From: Tetrapyrgos nigripes
Lineage: Eukaryota; Basidiomycota; Agaricomycetes; Agaricales; Campanellaceae
Assembly (NCBI GenBank): GCA_013368315.1
Contig: JAACJM010000221.1
Coordinates: forward strand, 1 to 64,000
Length of the DNA stretch: 64,000 nt
Direction of reading: 5' to 3'
A program made the position numbers and the translations under genes. Shown in pieces: positions 19,258 to 30,429 of the stretch. The notes under the pieces are model-generated. The model was not told the origin of the DNA. It ran no database searches and saw only the letters and a program-made list of their open reading frames with translations. Position 1 is the first letter of the stretch, and every line of letters starts with the position of its first letter.

Positions 19258-20580
19258 GGGGAAAGGTGCCACTGCTTCGCATGGGAAGCAAGTAACGAGG
19301 CCCTTGGAGCTTATGGTATAAGATATACAGTATGATCACTCAGCTCAACGGCTTTCAGCCTCTCATCCTCTCATTGCAAAGCAACTCTTGTGGTCTATAA
19401 TGCATGCTAAATAGTAAATGCTATACATACGTACACGAGAAGGGGCGAGGCATGATAGGAGAGAAGCCAAAGATACTGCTGGACCATGGACACATGTAAC
19501 ACGAAGGAAAGGAAATGATACTACCATGAAGTAACATGAGCGACAGCGAGATGAACAGTTCTTGATGACGTTTTGACGTGTGGTGGCGGCATCGTTGAAG
19601 GAAGGAGAGAGACTTGGAGGTATTGCGAGCGAAAAGGTTGACACATCACACACATAAAAGGCTCAAGGCTCAACAACGATACGCACCTGTTGTGCAGCCA
19701 AAGCATTCCAATGTCCCCACAGAGCTCTATCTACGCTTTTAAAATGACCTTGGAAGGTTTCGAGGTCACAACAGTGATGTGCAGAGAGCGCCTCTCAATG
19801 ACTTTTGACGGCTGCTGAGGGAAGGTAATGCGTCTGAAGTTTGTCTGCTGGTTGGTGGGGCCTGTGTCATGATGACGGTCGCCAGGGATGACGCGATGAC
19901 ATGTCAGTTGAATCGTGGTTACTTTAATATAGTCTAATTGTGAGTACTTCACAGAGTCTCGCATCCCCCACTCCTCTCAGTCTCCATCCTTTCCTATCCT
20001 CCATCTTGGTTCGTACATCTCGTTGAGATCGGGCCCTCCTTACTAGCAGTTTATGATCCGATCACAATTCAGTGAAACTGCTAGTCTCCTAACATCCACA
20101 CATCTTCCTCTCACATCCGTCCCAAACATCCTTTTGCCACACGTCGCATCTATTTCATATTCTCCTTCACTTACTTATATACTTTCCCTTCTTACTATAT
20201 TTTCCCTTAGTTTATCTCTCTCGTTCACTCGCCGCTCGAGAGATTTTTTCGTTCACCCTCCCTTCCCACCCTCTTTTCAAATTCTTACCCGAGTAGAGGC
20301 AAACTTTTCCTGACGAGGGGCTTTCTCCCATGTGGTTTACTCCCGCAGGTTTTTACTGTTACCCTACTACAGACATTGTAGTATACTTAACTTACTGAAA
20401 TGTCGTAGTAAGCCCTCTTCTTCATCCCAATGTCATTTCTTGTACGGGCGGCCTCTCGGGGTCGTCGCGATCCGCCTATTATTTCATGTCTGATGTCCTC
20501 TGACTCGCGTTAGAAGACGCAGCAATTAGATGCCAATTATTTCGGAGCGCTGAGGTAGCGTGTGAAACTTAGAACCCGTG
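19258..20580 (-). mobile_element. Non-autonomous Helitron, second copy
   Basis: The 3' end on the minus strand reads GGGCCTCGTTACTTGC, then a hairpin region and GTGGCACCTTTCCCCAGC at about 19258, like the element at 63532-63911. The interior matches 219-560. The 5' TTACGAGG terminus is absent: similarity stops at about 20580, where the host unit resumes (GATCTATGTTTATGCCAAT). About 615 bp at 19915-20530 are not in the first copy, suggesting either a nested insertion here or a deletion there. No coding sequence is supported. Short frames within pyrimidine-rich 20050-20300 are unconvincing. Confidence 0.6.
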
Positions 20581-22212
20581 GAAGATCTATGTTTATGCCA
20601 ATTTCACTCAGGCTGACGGTTGAAGCTTGAAAGCATCAATGAAAATTCTGCTTCAGCACCAAATTGTCCAGCTAAAAGGATGAGAACTGATTTCAGTTCT
20701 AGGTCACAGTTCACCACTAGGTTATAAATAGTAGCGATGAAGCCTCCAGGTTCCTATCTATCGGGCTACGGAGGTACCTATAATCAAAGCAGTGCGCGTC
20801 CTATCCCCTATCAGTAGTAAGCTCATACATCAATCACGTAGATATTCTTGGTAGTGACAAATCTAATCCATTTTCGTGTCAATTTAGCTGACGGTTGGAG
20901 CTGTAAAGCATTCATTCTGCTTCAGCACCAAAATTGTCCAACTAAAAAGATGAGAACTGGTTTTGAGTGGGATAAGTCTATGCCTTTGTACTCCAAAATT
21001 CGGAGGAGTTGTATATAAATATGGACCGCTGGTCAGGGACCATATGACAGTGATATATGACGATCACAGTAAGAGAGAAGGGGACATGCTTGTAAACTAT
21101 AGTACAGATTTGAGCTTCTGAGTAGCAGATCCCCTAAAGCAACCAGAAAAGACGCTAGCGCAGGTGAGTATCAAATAAAGGTAGTCAGAAAGACAACTCA
21201 CATACCCACCCTTCAAGCCTGTGAAACATCCTCTCTTCATCCTCTATACGCACTGCAGACTTCACCCACAAGTCCCACCTATCTCCTCATCTACTAACTC
21301 CCGAGTCCTGATACGCTGGTCACCGTTTGAAGCCATTGAAAGTATTCGGCGTGGCTCGTCAATTGTTCTTTCTTGGAACCAGAGGACATGGCCGCAATAC
21401 ATCTCAGAAGATGGGTATTGCGAGAATTGGAAATGAGTTGGAAAAAGAGTCAGAGAAAAAAGAAGGTCCAACTCAAGTCCAACTCGGGACCAACATGTCG
21501 GCCGCTATTTTCATGACGTCCGAGTCATGCCAATGCGTCGACTCATCTCTCGCTTTCACCACCATGAACCTAGCTATCCTTCCAACTCCAAGCTTCGAAT
21601 TTGCTCTAAACACACTCCAGGTCTAGACAAACCATCAAGACCCAAGTTCGTGGAACGTGCAAGAACCAAACGACCCAACTACCCAACGTCATTTATAAGC
21701 TGATTGGCCTGACCGACCAACGATTACCTCTACGCCAGAGTCGGAGCCAGAGCCAACGTGAGGAAGAAACGAATACAAGCGAACCAAGTGAAGAGTAAAT
21801 GCCAAATGCCAAACCCAACCCAACCCAACACCAATGCCAATGCCAACGCCAAAACGAAAACTGAAAACAAGCACCACCAGATACCAGATACCATCACCAC
21901 GCCGATACCACACCCCATTGTCCACCCCGTCCACCTCGTCAACTCCAAAAGTCTAAAGGCTACAATCCACAGTCCACAATGCGACACAACATAGTGACAC
22001 CGACCAACGGTGACAAGACACAGAGATGGTAAAAGGAAACAAAATGAAAAGAGAAAGAAGACGAAGACAAAACGGAGAATGAGAATGAGAAAAAGGACCC
22101 AAGAAGTCGAGACTGAAGACCGCGGAAAAGTAAAAGTAAAAGTAGTTTGAAGTTAAAGTACGCGAAACGAAACGAGTTCCGAAAAAGAAAAGCAGCATAT
22201 AATCAGACTCAC
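20581..22212. repeat. Host segmental duplication, unit B
   Basis: This matches 1865-3480 and 58690-60330 base by base with scattered substitutions. It is non-coding as far as I can see and runs directly into Ser/Thr-gene copy B. Confidence 0.7.
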
Positions 22213-23369
22213 CTCCACCTCCATCTATATCCCGCATCTGATATATCTCTTTCCCTCGTCCATCCATGGGAGGCTGCCTACACACTCGATATGCCTTATG
22301 AGACCCTGCCTCGTGTCCATAGCCTCCTAACCCACCTCCCGATCCACCTCCACTTGCACCACCTCCCCCTCCATACCCCCCTATCCCCGCTCCTGCACCT
22401 CCATAACCTGGTTCATATGCATAAACCCCCCCCCCCCCATACCCCCACCCTCCGCCATATCCATACGGACCACCCCCATCCAAATACTCCCTCGGAACCC
22501 CCTCAGTCCCCGTAGCCCTCCCTTCCCTCGCCGCCTCTGCAATCTCTCGATCCCAAGCTTTAGCTCGACATTTGCGGATGGTGGTGGTGATGATTGACGG
22601 CGACGGGTGAGATGAGTCCTACGGTTGTGAATGTACCGGCAACGGCGGCTGTGTTGTGGAAGAAGTTGAGTAGAAGATGGAACTAGGGATATGTATTTTG
22701 TTAGCATTGGATTTAAAAAAGTCGGGTTTGTCGAAAAGAAAGATGATGAAAGCAAGGTAACGAGAGCAGTGAAGATACTGAAATCCATGCCAATCAAGCG
22801 TCCAACAAGGACGAGACTCATCCCCTCAACGCAAACGCAAACGGACAGAAAGAAAGGGGTTTGCGTTGCGCGTCTGCATCGGGAGGGGGAGGGGGGAGGG
22901 GGGTGATGGGAAAAGAAAGGAAAAACAACACCACCCACTATTATCACTCTCCTTCGTCTGACTTGGCCCAACCCCACTTTCCGTCCCAGTAAACGAAGGC
23001 GTCACTACCGTGACTACCGTTGTCGTCTGACCTCCACTCCCCATCGTAACCCCAAAGGGTTGAGCTTGAAGAAGAAGACGTATTACTTGATGACGAGGAT
23101 GAAGTGCTGCTTGTCGAACTGGTACTGCTCGTATTACTTGTCGATAAAGAGGTAGAGTTCGAAGTAGAAGAGGTGGAAGAGGAGGAAGAGGAGCCGGTTG
23201 GGGTGTTTACTTGTGGGTTTCTTGGTTGGTAGTGGACGAATTCCATGAACGGAATCATTAGCAATCCCGCCATTTTTGCTGCTTTGCTCGCTGCGTCGGG
23301 ATTCAGATTCGTCAGTGTGGGGAACTCTTCCTTGTCGTCGTCCTGTGGGGAGTGGGGAACAAGAGACAA
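22213..23369 (-). pseudogene. Ser/Thr-rich single-pass membrane protein, copy B (broken)
   Basis: The minus strand retains the order seen in the family. A short lead contains IPFMEFVHYQPRNPQ, followed by a Ser/Thr stalk of about 50 residues (23230-23060), GSGGQTTTVVTVVTPS, an intron, the membrane exon, and a Gly/Tyr-rich tail PYGYGGGWGYGGGGVYAYE ending in QPPMDGRGKEIYQMRD. Two lesions are visible. An extra base after the stalk (CCCTTTGGGGTTACG) shifts the frame. A 5-nt loss in the membrane exon relative to copies A and D (near 22600) destroys the hydrophobic helix frame. A downstream GTGAG donor at 22212 implies a further, unidentified exon. Confidence 0.6.
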
Positions 23370-23809
23370 CCAATAAAAGTTGGCTCCGTGTCAAAAAGGG
23401 GTCAGATGGTCTTACCCCTTTCTTACTTACGTAATGGTAGGTAACGCTTGTTATTTTTAGTTCGGTGTACAAATCGCGCTTTGGACGTGAAAGTCGTGTC
23501 GAGTGAGGGAGAAGAGACCTGCTCTGAGATGTAACGTTCCAAATTGTGGACGACGAGTACCGGGGGTGGAGAGGCAGTAGCATAACAACCGCCCACCGGC
23601 AAGTATCTCCGCCTACATCCTTGCTTAGCGTGGGCCCGCCACGCCACCCATCACAGATGATTGATGGTGTACTCGAAACACGACTTTATTGTGGTTTCAG
23701 TCTAGGCCTTCAAAGACAGTCGACAACGGCTGGACTCTTCCAGGGTCCAATTCCCAACCAATTCCTAGCTTTAATGGAAGGGTATCAATGATAAATCACA
23801 GAGAAACAC

Positions 23810-24560
23810 AGCTAGCCAGTGTTGTTGGAACATGAAAAGGCTGCCGTGACCTCTGTGTGGTATAAATTCGATCGATCTCCCAGCCCTTTGACGTTTTGGT
23901 TCGACTGCATTGTGCGAATTTGACTAGTAAATGTCCCCGTGTCAAAGCAATTGACATTTCCCTCCTTTACCAGGTTTGTCTTTGATAACACGAAAACCCA
24001 GTGGGGCCTGCAACTCGCTTCCTGGGTCAGCTTTTGACTAACGGTTTTCTCTTTGGTATATTGACTGACATTCGTAGAACAACCTGATTGGAACAATCTT
24101 TTCATTTCAGAAATTCATTGTCGCGCATCACGGTGCGGCGCGGTCAAGGTTGCTGCAAAGTTCCACAAAAATGACATCATAAAGTGTGGCAACTGTTGAG
24201 CCCTCCTATGTGGCGTGGGTCAGATACGTTCGATAGATCTCTTGTGGGGTCCGCAATGTGATATGGAGGACGTTAGGAAGAATAATTGTAAGGTATTCGG
24301 AATCCCAAAATCTATGTAATGATCCGCAGGTCTGTCAGTTTTCGACCAACGGTCTTCTCATTGGTATATTGATTGACATTCATAGAACAGCCTGGTTGGA
24401 ACAATATTTTCATTTCAGAAATTCATTGCCCTCACGAACCGTGGCGGGCGGTCAAAGTTGCTGCAAAGTTACACAAAAAATGACATCACAAAGTGTGGTA
24501 GCTGTTGAGCCTCCCTGTATGGCGTAAATTTGATCGATCGACCTCGACACCCCTTGGAAT
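23810..24560. repeat. Tandem repeats upstream of gene 1
   Basis: Two to three diverged copies of a unit of about 300 bp contain GGGTCCGCAATGTGATATGG (24248), CTTTGGTATATTGACTGACA, and GTTGCTGCAAAGTT.CACAA. The same unit occurs in three copies at 35226-36120 ahead of gene 2. No gene is seen in it. Confidence 0.65.
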
Positions 24561-24980
24561 TTTTATACGATTCCAGTGTGCGACTTTGACTAGTAAATGT
24601 CCTCCGTGTCAAAGTAATTGAGACTGCCCTTTTTTGCCAGATTTTTCTGATAACACGACAATGCAGTGGAGCCTGCAACTTCGCTTCCTGAATCTCCACT
24701 GGCAGCCGCTAGTGTCAAATCATTCCTGTCTTCTCAGGCAGATCGAGGTCGCCGGATCCCAATGGTATGTTAGCTCACTGCACCTTTTTCCCGTGCAGTC
24801 ACAGAACGACGGGAACGGCGTGACTTCAACTCGCTTCCTGAACTTTCAATCGTCAAACACCTTAATTATCCATCTACACGTCTTCTCAGCCGGATGGAGG
24901 TCGCCGAATTTTCAATCGATATGTTGACAGACGTGAAACTACCGCACGGAGTACTAATCATATGATATGCTCTTACTGAA

Positions 24981-24989
24981 GATATAAAG
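24981..24989 (+). promoter_or_regulatory. TATA-like box of gene 1
   Basis: GATATAAAG lies about 85 bp before the ATG at 25072. Gene 2 has the same GATATAAAG at 36572 at a similar distance, followed in both by a pyrimidine-rich CTC.C.TACCTTTG-like stretch. Gene 3 has CTATAAAG at 30509-30516 on the minus strand. Confidence 0.55.
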
Positions 24990-25259
24990 TCGCTCGCCCT
25001 TGCTCCCCGTACCGTTTCTCCGTTCGATTTCCACGTCCATATTCTACATTCCAACACATCGAATCACTGTCATGGGTGTCAAGCTCAACCCTAACAGCAA
25101 GTTAGCAAAAATCTTCAACATCGACGCCAATGGTAATGTTCAAACTGCTGTAAGTTATCAAAGAATCCTCACATCGACGCGATAGTAACACCCCCACTGC
25201 TAGACCGACGTTGTTCAGAAGGTACGAATCCTACATTTGTCGATGAGCTACAGCTTATA

Positions 25260-25469
25260 CAGTGGGTCAAAAAATTGTCCACATGTTTCGCATTTTTGGA
25301 AAGATTGCCAATTTAAGCAATACTGAGTAGAGATATTAAAATGTGGTCAGTGATGGGCAGAAAGCCCTTGATAAACGCTACAATATTCTGTCTGTTTTGT
25401 CTTATTTGGCTTAAAACTCATGGAGATATGACTGATTTAAAATGGTATGTCATTTGGACAATTTTTTGA
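25260..25469 (+). repeat. Left terminal inverted repeat of the Tc1 element
   Basis: This repeat is about 210 bp long. It contains TCAAAAAATTGTCCACATG at its outer end (25267-25285) and the inverted CATTTGGACAATTTTTTGA at its inner end (25451-25469), so each arm is bounded by inverted copies of one 19-bp motif. Confidence 0.85.
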
Positions 25470-25499
25470 CATGCAAGTGAAAATACAGAAAGTGCTAGC

Positions 25500-26516
25500 T
25501 CAGTACTTGGTATGCCCTCCTTTGGCCTTCAACACAGCCTCAATCCTTCTAGGCATGCTCCTGATCAATTTCTGACAATCTTCTTCTGTGATTTCATCCC
25601 ACTTTTCAGCTGCTCTGTCCCATATTTCCCAAACTCCAGAGGGTGCTGTGTCATATCCATTGAGCTTGTGTTTGAGGGTTGTCCAGAGGTGTTCAATGGG
25701 GTTCAGGTCAGGAGATTGAGCAGGCCAGCTCATGCAATGGATGTTGTTGTCTTCAAACCACTTGGTGGCCAGTTTTGACTTGTGTTTAGGATCATTGTCT
25801 TGCTGAAAAATGGCCACCTCTGGATCAACACCCAAAATATCCATGCTCTCCAGAAGGTTGTTCTCCAAAATGTCCACATACTGCTCTGCATTCATCCTGC
25901 CCTCCACCTCTGCCATGTTTCCAACTCCTTCCCACCCCATACATCCCCACACCATGATATTTCCTCCTCCAAATTTGACTGTTTCCACCACATTTCTCTC
26001 TCCCAAGGATTCACCCTTCCTCCCCCACACATACTGCTGTCCATCTGACCCATATCGATTGATTTTAGTCTCATCTGACCAAATAACCCTTTTCCAGTCA
26101 TCCACAGTCCAGTTTCTGTACTTCTGTGCAAAGTTTAAACGAGCCTTCCTGTGAGCTGCAGTGAGTTTGGGCTTCTTCTTCGTTTTAGATGTGTCCACAT
26201 CATGCCTGAGAAGGGAATTTCGAATGGTTTGGGTGGAGACAGGTTGGTCAAGGAGGGGATTGATGTTTCTGGCCACTTCTGTAGCATTTTCAGCTTTGCC
26301 AGTGTTGATTTGTTGGATAGCAGCACGTTCATCAGTGGTAGACAGCTTTCTAGGACGCCCTGCTTGATGGTTCTCCTTGTCAGGATACATCTCTTTGGCC
26401 AGAGAAGCAATCTTTGACTTGGATACCCCAGTTTTAGCAGAGATTTCCCTGGATGAAGCAGAAGTTTGGAGGAGAGAGAGGATATTGTCTTTCTGGGTGG
26501 ATGTGATGGGTCTCAT
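25500..26516 (-). CDS. Tc1/mariner (DD34E) transposase
   Basis: The cut-and-paste transposase has 338 residues from the chosen start MRPITSTQKD. That start gives the usual family length; the frame stays open upstream for 30 more codons. The N-terminal half has paired-like helix-turn-helix features, including SAKTGVSKSKIASLA and the GRPRKLS hook. Catalytic residues are Asp148 in IWSDETK, Asp240 in FQQDNDPKH, and Glu275 in SPDLNPIEHLW; 34 residues separate the last two, the DD34E spacing of Tc1-like enzymes. There are no stops or frameshifts. It acts on the flanking 210-bp repeats. Activity today is inferred, not shown. Confidence 0.93.
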   Translation of the reverse strand: MRPITSTQKDNILSLLQTSASSREISAKTGVSKSKIASLAKEMYPDKENHQAGRPRKLSTTDERAAIQQINTGKAENATEVARNINPLLDQPVSTQTIRNSLLRHDVDTSKTKKKPKLTAAHRKARLNFAQKYRNWTVDDWKRVIWSDETKINRYGSDGQQYVWGRKGESLGERNVVETVKFGGGNIMVWGCMGWEGVGNMAEVEGRMNAEQYVDILENNLLESMDILGVDPEVAIFQQDNDPKHKSKLATKWFEDNNIHCMSWPAQSPDLNPIEHLWTTLKHKLNGYDTAPSGVWEIWDRAAEKWDEITEEDCQKLIRSMPRRIEAVLKAKGGHTKY

Positions 26517-26676
26517 GATTTGATGAGGGCTATAGAACAACTGGATGCCCTTATATATGGTCCAGCTGGCAGCTATGATATCATTATGATGTAGCCATTG
26601 CATCATTGTACAACTCCACTTATGATGTCATCTATGAGACATCACATAGTTACAATACTGATTTTGAAGTGGCAAC

Positions 26677-26886
26677 TCAAAAAATTGTCCAAATGACATA
26701 CCATTTTAAATCAATCATATCTCCATGAGTTCTGAGCCAAATAGGACAAATAAAACAGATTATTGTAGCTCTTATCAAGGGCTTTCTGCCCATCACTGAC
26801 CACATTTCAATATCTCTACTCAGTATTGCTTAAATTGGCAATCTTTCCAAAAATGCGAAACATGTGGACAATTTTTTGACCCACTG
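26677..26886 (-). repeat. Right terminal inverted repeat of the Tc1 element
   Basis: This is the inverse of the left arm with only scattered differences. The inner motif TCAAAAAATTGTCCAAATG is at 26677-26695 and the outer motif CATGTGGACAATTTTTTGA at 26861-26879. Confidence 0.85.
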
Positions 26887-28051
26887 TATCTGACACCTAT
26901 TCAGCTCAAAAGCAGCACGAATGTGATCAACGTTGGGTCTAACGAACCAATCATTCATGAAAATCTCGCTCCAATGTTCGACGGTAACAAAAGTGCTGGC
27001 GAGTCAATCTTGAAGCTCGACAAGAAAATGAAGGTGAGCGTGCTCATTGTTATTAATAACCTGATTCGGTGAGGCTAATGATCATGGAATCTTAGGCGAT
27101 GATTGCAATCTCAATGGACAAGCTCTGTAAACTTTGCGAAGATGGCGTGCATCTTACCTGGGAAGCCGTCCAAGGAGCCTTCAACACAAACCCGATTTTG
27201 GTTGCTGATGGCTCTGTGGGGGTGAATGAGCAATTCACCTCGGAAGATTTTGCTGCTTTCAAGGTCAGCGGGGATCCCGATCCCAGGCTTGTCCAAGAGG
27301 TCCGCTTTTTTCTAGACTCAAGCGATGATGATAGTCCCTCATTTTTGAAATTTATGAAGGTCAAGACTTGGTGGGAAAAGAGAGCTTGCCCTGATGGACA
27401 AATTAGGACTGACTCGCAACTCGACATCGAATCGCTTGCCAAAATTGTTGCATGGTCTGGTGCGACGATCACCGATTTCGGTTCCTTCTTCCACAAGCAC
27501 GAGTGAGTTTTCTTTGATGGTGTACAAGTACAAATCTCTTACTCATCACGTGTATCGACTAGACACCATGAGCGCCACGTGCTTGAAATCGGAGTTATGA
27601 GGTGAGCGAGTTGCACTGGGTGGGATTGTTGATGGTGGAACAACAATTTTAAAGGTTCCCAAGCCTTGAGAGTCCATACTTTAAGATCTATAGGTAAGAA
27701 CACGAGGTCATTGAACGTTTCACGGAGCTCACGAAACAACCTTGCAGGATTCAACTCTTCGCCTGGTCTGACTCCTATCGCACTTTGGCCTGGCAGACGG
27801 ATAAGAACGGTATCAAGTCGAGTACGTCCCATACTAATAAACTTGTGTATCATTTGTATTCTTGATAGCGGATGGTTGACCTACTATACAGACATCACCT
27901 CTCAAGTTTTCAGGCCGAACAAAGAAGAACTCGTGAGTAAATCAGAAACCCATGTTGAAAAACGTCCATTGAATTGACTGTTAAGGCTAAACTCAATCCG
28001 GAGTCAGAGAACGACGCCCTCGATGAACTTAACGATCTTCTCAAGGTCTAG

Positions 28052-28683
28052 AGTTCTCATTCAAGAACTTTCCATTCTCCTCCCGATCAAATCAAATTTT
28101 CAGAATATCTATGTAACTTTTACAACTGATTAAAGTTATAAAGGCAAAGGGCTTGAGTTCGATATGAATAAAAATCCTACGACTCTCCTACTGTAGTGGG
28201 TGTAAACATGGCTTAACGAATCGCTTGTACTCCTTGGCCGACAGTACTCACACCAGGTCCTGGGAAAACTCGCCAAAACCCCGCCATAGTACCATCCGAA
28301 GCAAGCGCTTGGCAAGCGCCTACGGACCGGCCGTGAACTCCGGGGGAGTAATTTTTAGTCCAATCTATATCCACTTCTGGTATAGATCTTCTACATTCTG
28401 CATGAATATGGCTTTTCGATCAAAAATGATGGTGACATGGATTTCCTGCTACAATATATGCAAACTTGAAGGAGATAGGTAGAGATATATGTGATTTTCA
28501 GTGAGACATGGCATATACAATATATAGGTAGATTATTTTTTTGGCGTTCGGAACAGCATAATTTTCATTGTTTCGTTTCTTTTGCTATCAATACCGGCTT
28601 TACTACATATGACAAATTTCATCCTCCCTCTGTTACTCTATTCTCGATCGTTCGATCTTGGATAGCTGTCCTAGTCAGTGACT
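28052..28683. other. Intergenic space between convergent genes 1 and 3
   Basis: There is no supported gene. Genes 1 and 3 converge here, so it should hold both 3' UTRs. It is rich in short AT tracts. Confidence 0.4.
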
Positions 28684-29203
28684 CTAAGTAGAAAATAGTT
28701 CATTAAGTTCCGCAACGGCCGAGTCGTGAGCGTCCTCAGTGATTTGGCGCTTTATCAGTCTAGTGAGTAGGCTTTTTAATGCAGGGAGTATGATTTCACT
28801 CACGAGGAGCTCATAGTTGGAGAGCAGCAAATCGTGAATATCCTTGATGAGTTTTTTCCTTCTCTCTTCGTCGAGCTGGCGCTTTAACATTCGAGTCAAT
28901 CGACTTTTTCAACGGAGGTTACATTATTTCACTCACGAGAGGTGCATAGTCGGTGGCCAGCGAATCCAGAATCTTATTCGCGAGTTTATTGGTTGGCCCC
29001 TCGTTAGGTTGGTGCTTTAATAGGCGAGTCAATGGGACTTTTTTCATTGCAGGGTTTATGAATCCACTCACGGGAACCGTTTCTTCGGCAAACGTACTGT
29101 CAAGCTCTGCGACGGCTTTCTTCTTTGCCTCCGGGTCAAGTTTGGCCTTTAACAGTTGAGTCAGTGGACTTTGTCGACCCAGGTTTCAAGAATTCACCCA
29201 CGA
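28684..29203 (-). repeat. Four-unit tandem exon-intron array
   Basis: The unit is about 132 bp (start-to-start spacing 132, 133, 132). Each intron begins GTGAGTG or GTGGGTG, has a TTGACTC or CTGACTC-like branch sequence, and ends .TTAAAG or ATAAAG. Genes 1 and 2 have one copy. Introns 1-2 and 3-4 of the array are 57 and 54 nt with no in-frame stop, so their retention would keep the frame. The middle one (55 nt) contains TAA. Confidence 0.8.
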
Positions 29204-30422
29204 TAAGTCTATCATTAGGCCTGAACGTTTGAGAGGTGATGACTGTATAAGAGCCCCGGTTAATCATGAGCCATCGAGAATATGAAGGATGCAGAAGTTG
29301 ATATAGTATGGCACGTACTCGACTTGATACCGTTGTTATCCGTCTGCCAGGCCAAAGTACGGGTAGAGTCAGACCAAGCGAAGAGTTGAATCCTACAGGG
29401 TTGTTTCGTCGACTCCGTGAAATCTTCAATGACCTCGTGTTCTTACCTGTAGATCTTGAAGTCGGGGTTTTCAGGGCTTGGGAACCTTTGAAAGTGTTAT
29501 AATATTATTCCAGTATCAAATACCCCGCTCAATGGAACTTGCTCACATTACAACTCCGTCATCAAGCAAGCAACGCTCATGGCGTCTAGGCGATACACGC
29601 GATAAGTACGAATTCCGGACTAGTACACTCGTTAAAGAAAACTCACTCGCGCTTGTGGATCAAGGTAAAGAAATCGGTGATTGCCGCACCAGACCACCCA
29701 ACAACCTTGGCAAGCGACTCAATGTCGAGCTTCGTTTCAGCCCTGATCTGTGGATCGGGGCAAGCTTCCTTTTCCCACCAAGTTATGACCTTCATAGATT
29801 TCAAAAATGAGCCACCACCATTATCACTTGAGGATAAAAAAAAGCGGACCTCTTGAACGATCTTGGGATCGGGGGACCCATCGAACTTGAAAGCAGCCTC
29901 AGTGTTCGAGGTAAACTCTTTCATTGTATCCACAGGCTCGTCGTCAGCAATCAAAGCCGGGTGTGTGTTGAAGGCTCCTTGCACGGCTTGCCAGGTGAGA
30001 GGTATGCCTTGTTCCTTAAGTTTGTAAAGCTTATTCATGGCGAGAATAATCATGACCTATGATTTCTTGACCATCAGTCCCTTCAAATGGAAGTCATTTG
30101 CACGCAATTACCTTTGTCTTCTCGTCGAGCCCCTTCATCGCCTGGCTCGTATTTCCGATGTTCGGAAAGGATAAAGCGATGCTTTCCCGGATGATAGGGT
30201 CGGAACTCTCTTTGATCTTGGTAGGCGGATGTAAGCTGTAGTCCATCCAGAAACGAGGGAAGGGTTTGTACCTTTTGGGTAATCTCAGACTAGCAGGAGA
30301 GCGTCACTATTGCATCGATCTGAGGCGTCGTTGGTATGACTTACAGCGGTTTGAACATAACCATTGGCGTCAACATTAAAGAGTTTCGTTAACTTGTGGT
30401 TAGGATTCAACTTGACACCCAT
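28684..30422 (-). CDS. MGVK-family gene 3, with amplified terminal exons
   Basis: This is an intact-looking minus-strand paralogue. Exon 1 (30422-30345) encodes MGVKLNPNHKLTKLFNVDAN. The next exon includes ESSDPIIRESIALSF, and the long exon from about 30053 encodes MNKLYKLKEQGIPLTWQAVQ, GSPDPKIVQEVRFFLSS and MKVITWWEKEACPD. Short exons follow as in gene 1, ending with ITSQTFRPNDRLI. Instead of one final exon of 22 codons it has four (29146-29072, 29014-28937, 28881-28804, 28749-28684) separated by introns of 54-57 nt. They encode AKLDPEAKKK..., HQPNEG..., RQLDEERRKK... and RQITEDAHDS...NELFST. All four join in phase 0. The added modules look like amphipathic helices. Function unknown; cytosolic by lack of a signal peptide. 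Confidence 0.65.
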
Positions 30423-30429
30423 GGTAAGA

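Larger units (their letters stand above)
25260..26886 (-). mobile_element. Tc1/mariner element, apparently intact
   Basis: The 1627-bp element begins CAGTGGGTCAAAAAATTGTC and ends with its inverse. TA flanks it at 25258-25259 and 26887-26888, as expected for TA target duplication. The terminal inverted repeats are about 210 bp (25260-25469 and 26677-26886) and nearly identical. A single transposase frame lies between them on the minus strand. Removing the element and one TA restores the exon reading of the host gene. Confidence 0.9.
25072..28051 (+). pseudogene. MGVK-family gene 1, split by a Tc1/mariner element
   Basis: This is an unrecognised intron-rich gene with three paralogues in the window. 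Exon 1 (25072-25149) starts MGVKLNPNSKLAKIFNIDAN. Exon 2 begins after CTGCTAG and is cut in the codon series for YSLY by a 1.6-kb transposon (25260-26886). It resumes with TCTGACACCTATTCAG and runs to the donor GTGAGCG. Exon 3 contains LTWEAVQGAFNTNPI and DPDPRLVQEVRFFL, then FMKVKTWWEKRACPDGQIR. Short exons ERHVLEIGVMR, FPSLESPYFKIYR and IQLFAWSDSYRTLAWQ follow, and the last exon (27986-28051) ends DELNDLLKV. Apart from the insertion I see no lesion. There is no signal peptide or membrane helix, so a cytosolic protein is likely; function unknown. Confidence 0.7.

Noticed and set aside
20053..20313. Ser/Leu-rich 86-codon frame
   Set aside because: Pyrimidine-rich interior of the non-autonomous Helitron; absent from the other copy and without motifs.
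21327..21626. 99-codon open frame repeated at 59441
   Set aside because: Differences between the copies are mostly amino-acid changing and the third copy (2596) is broken, so it is most likely chance in duplicated non-coding DNA.
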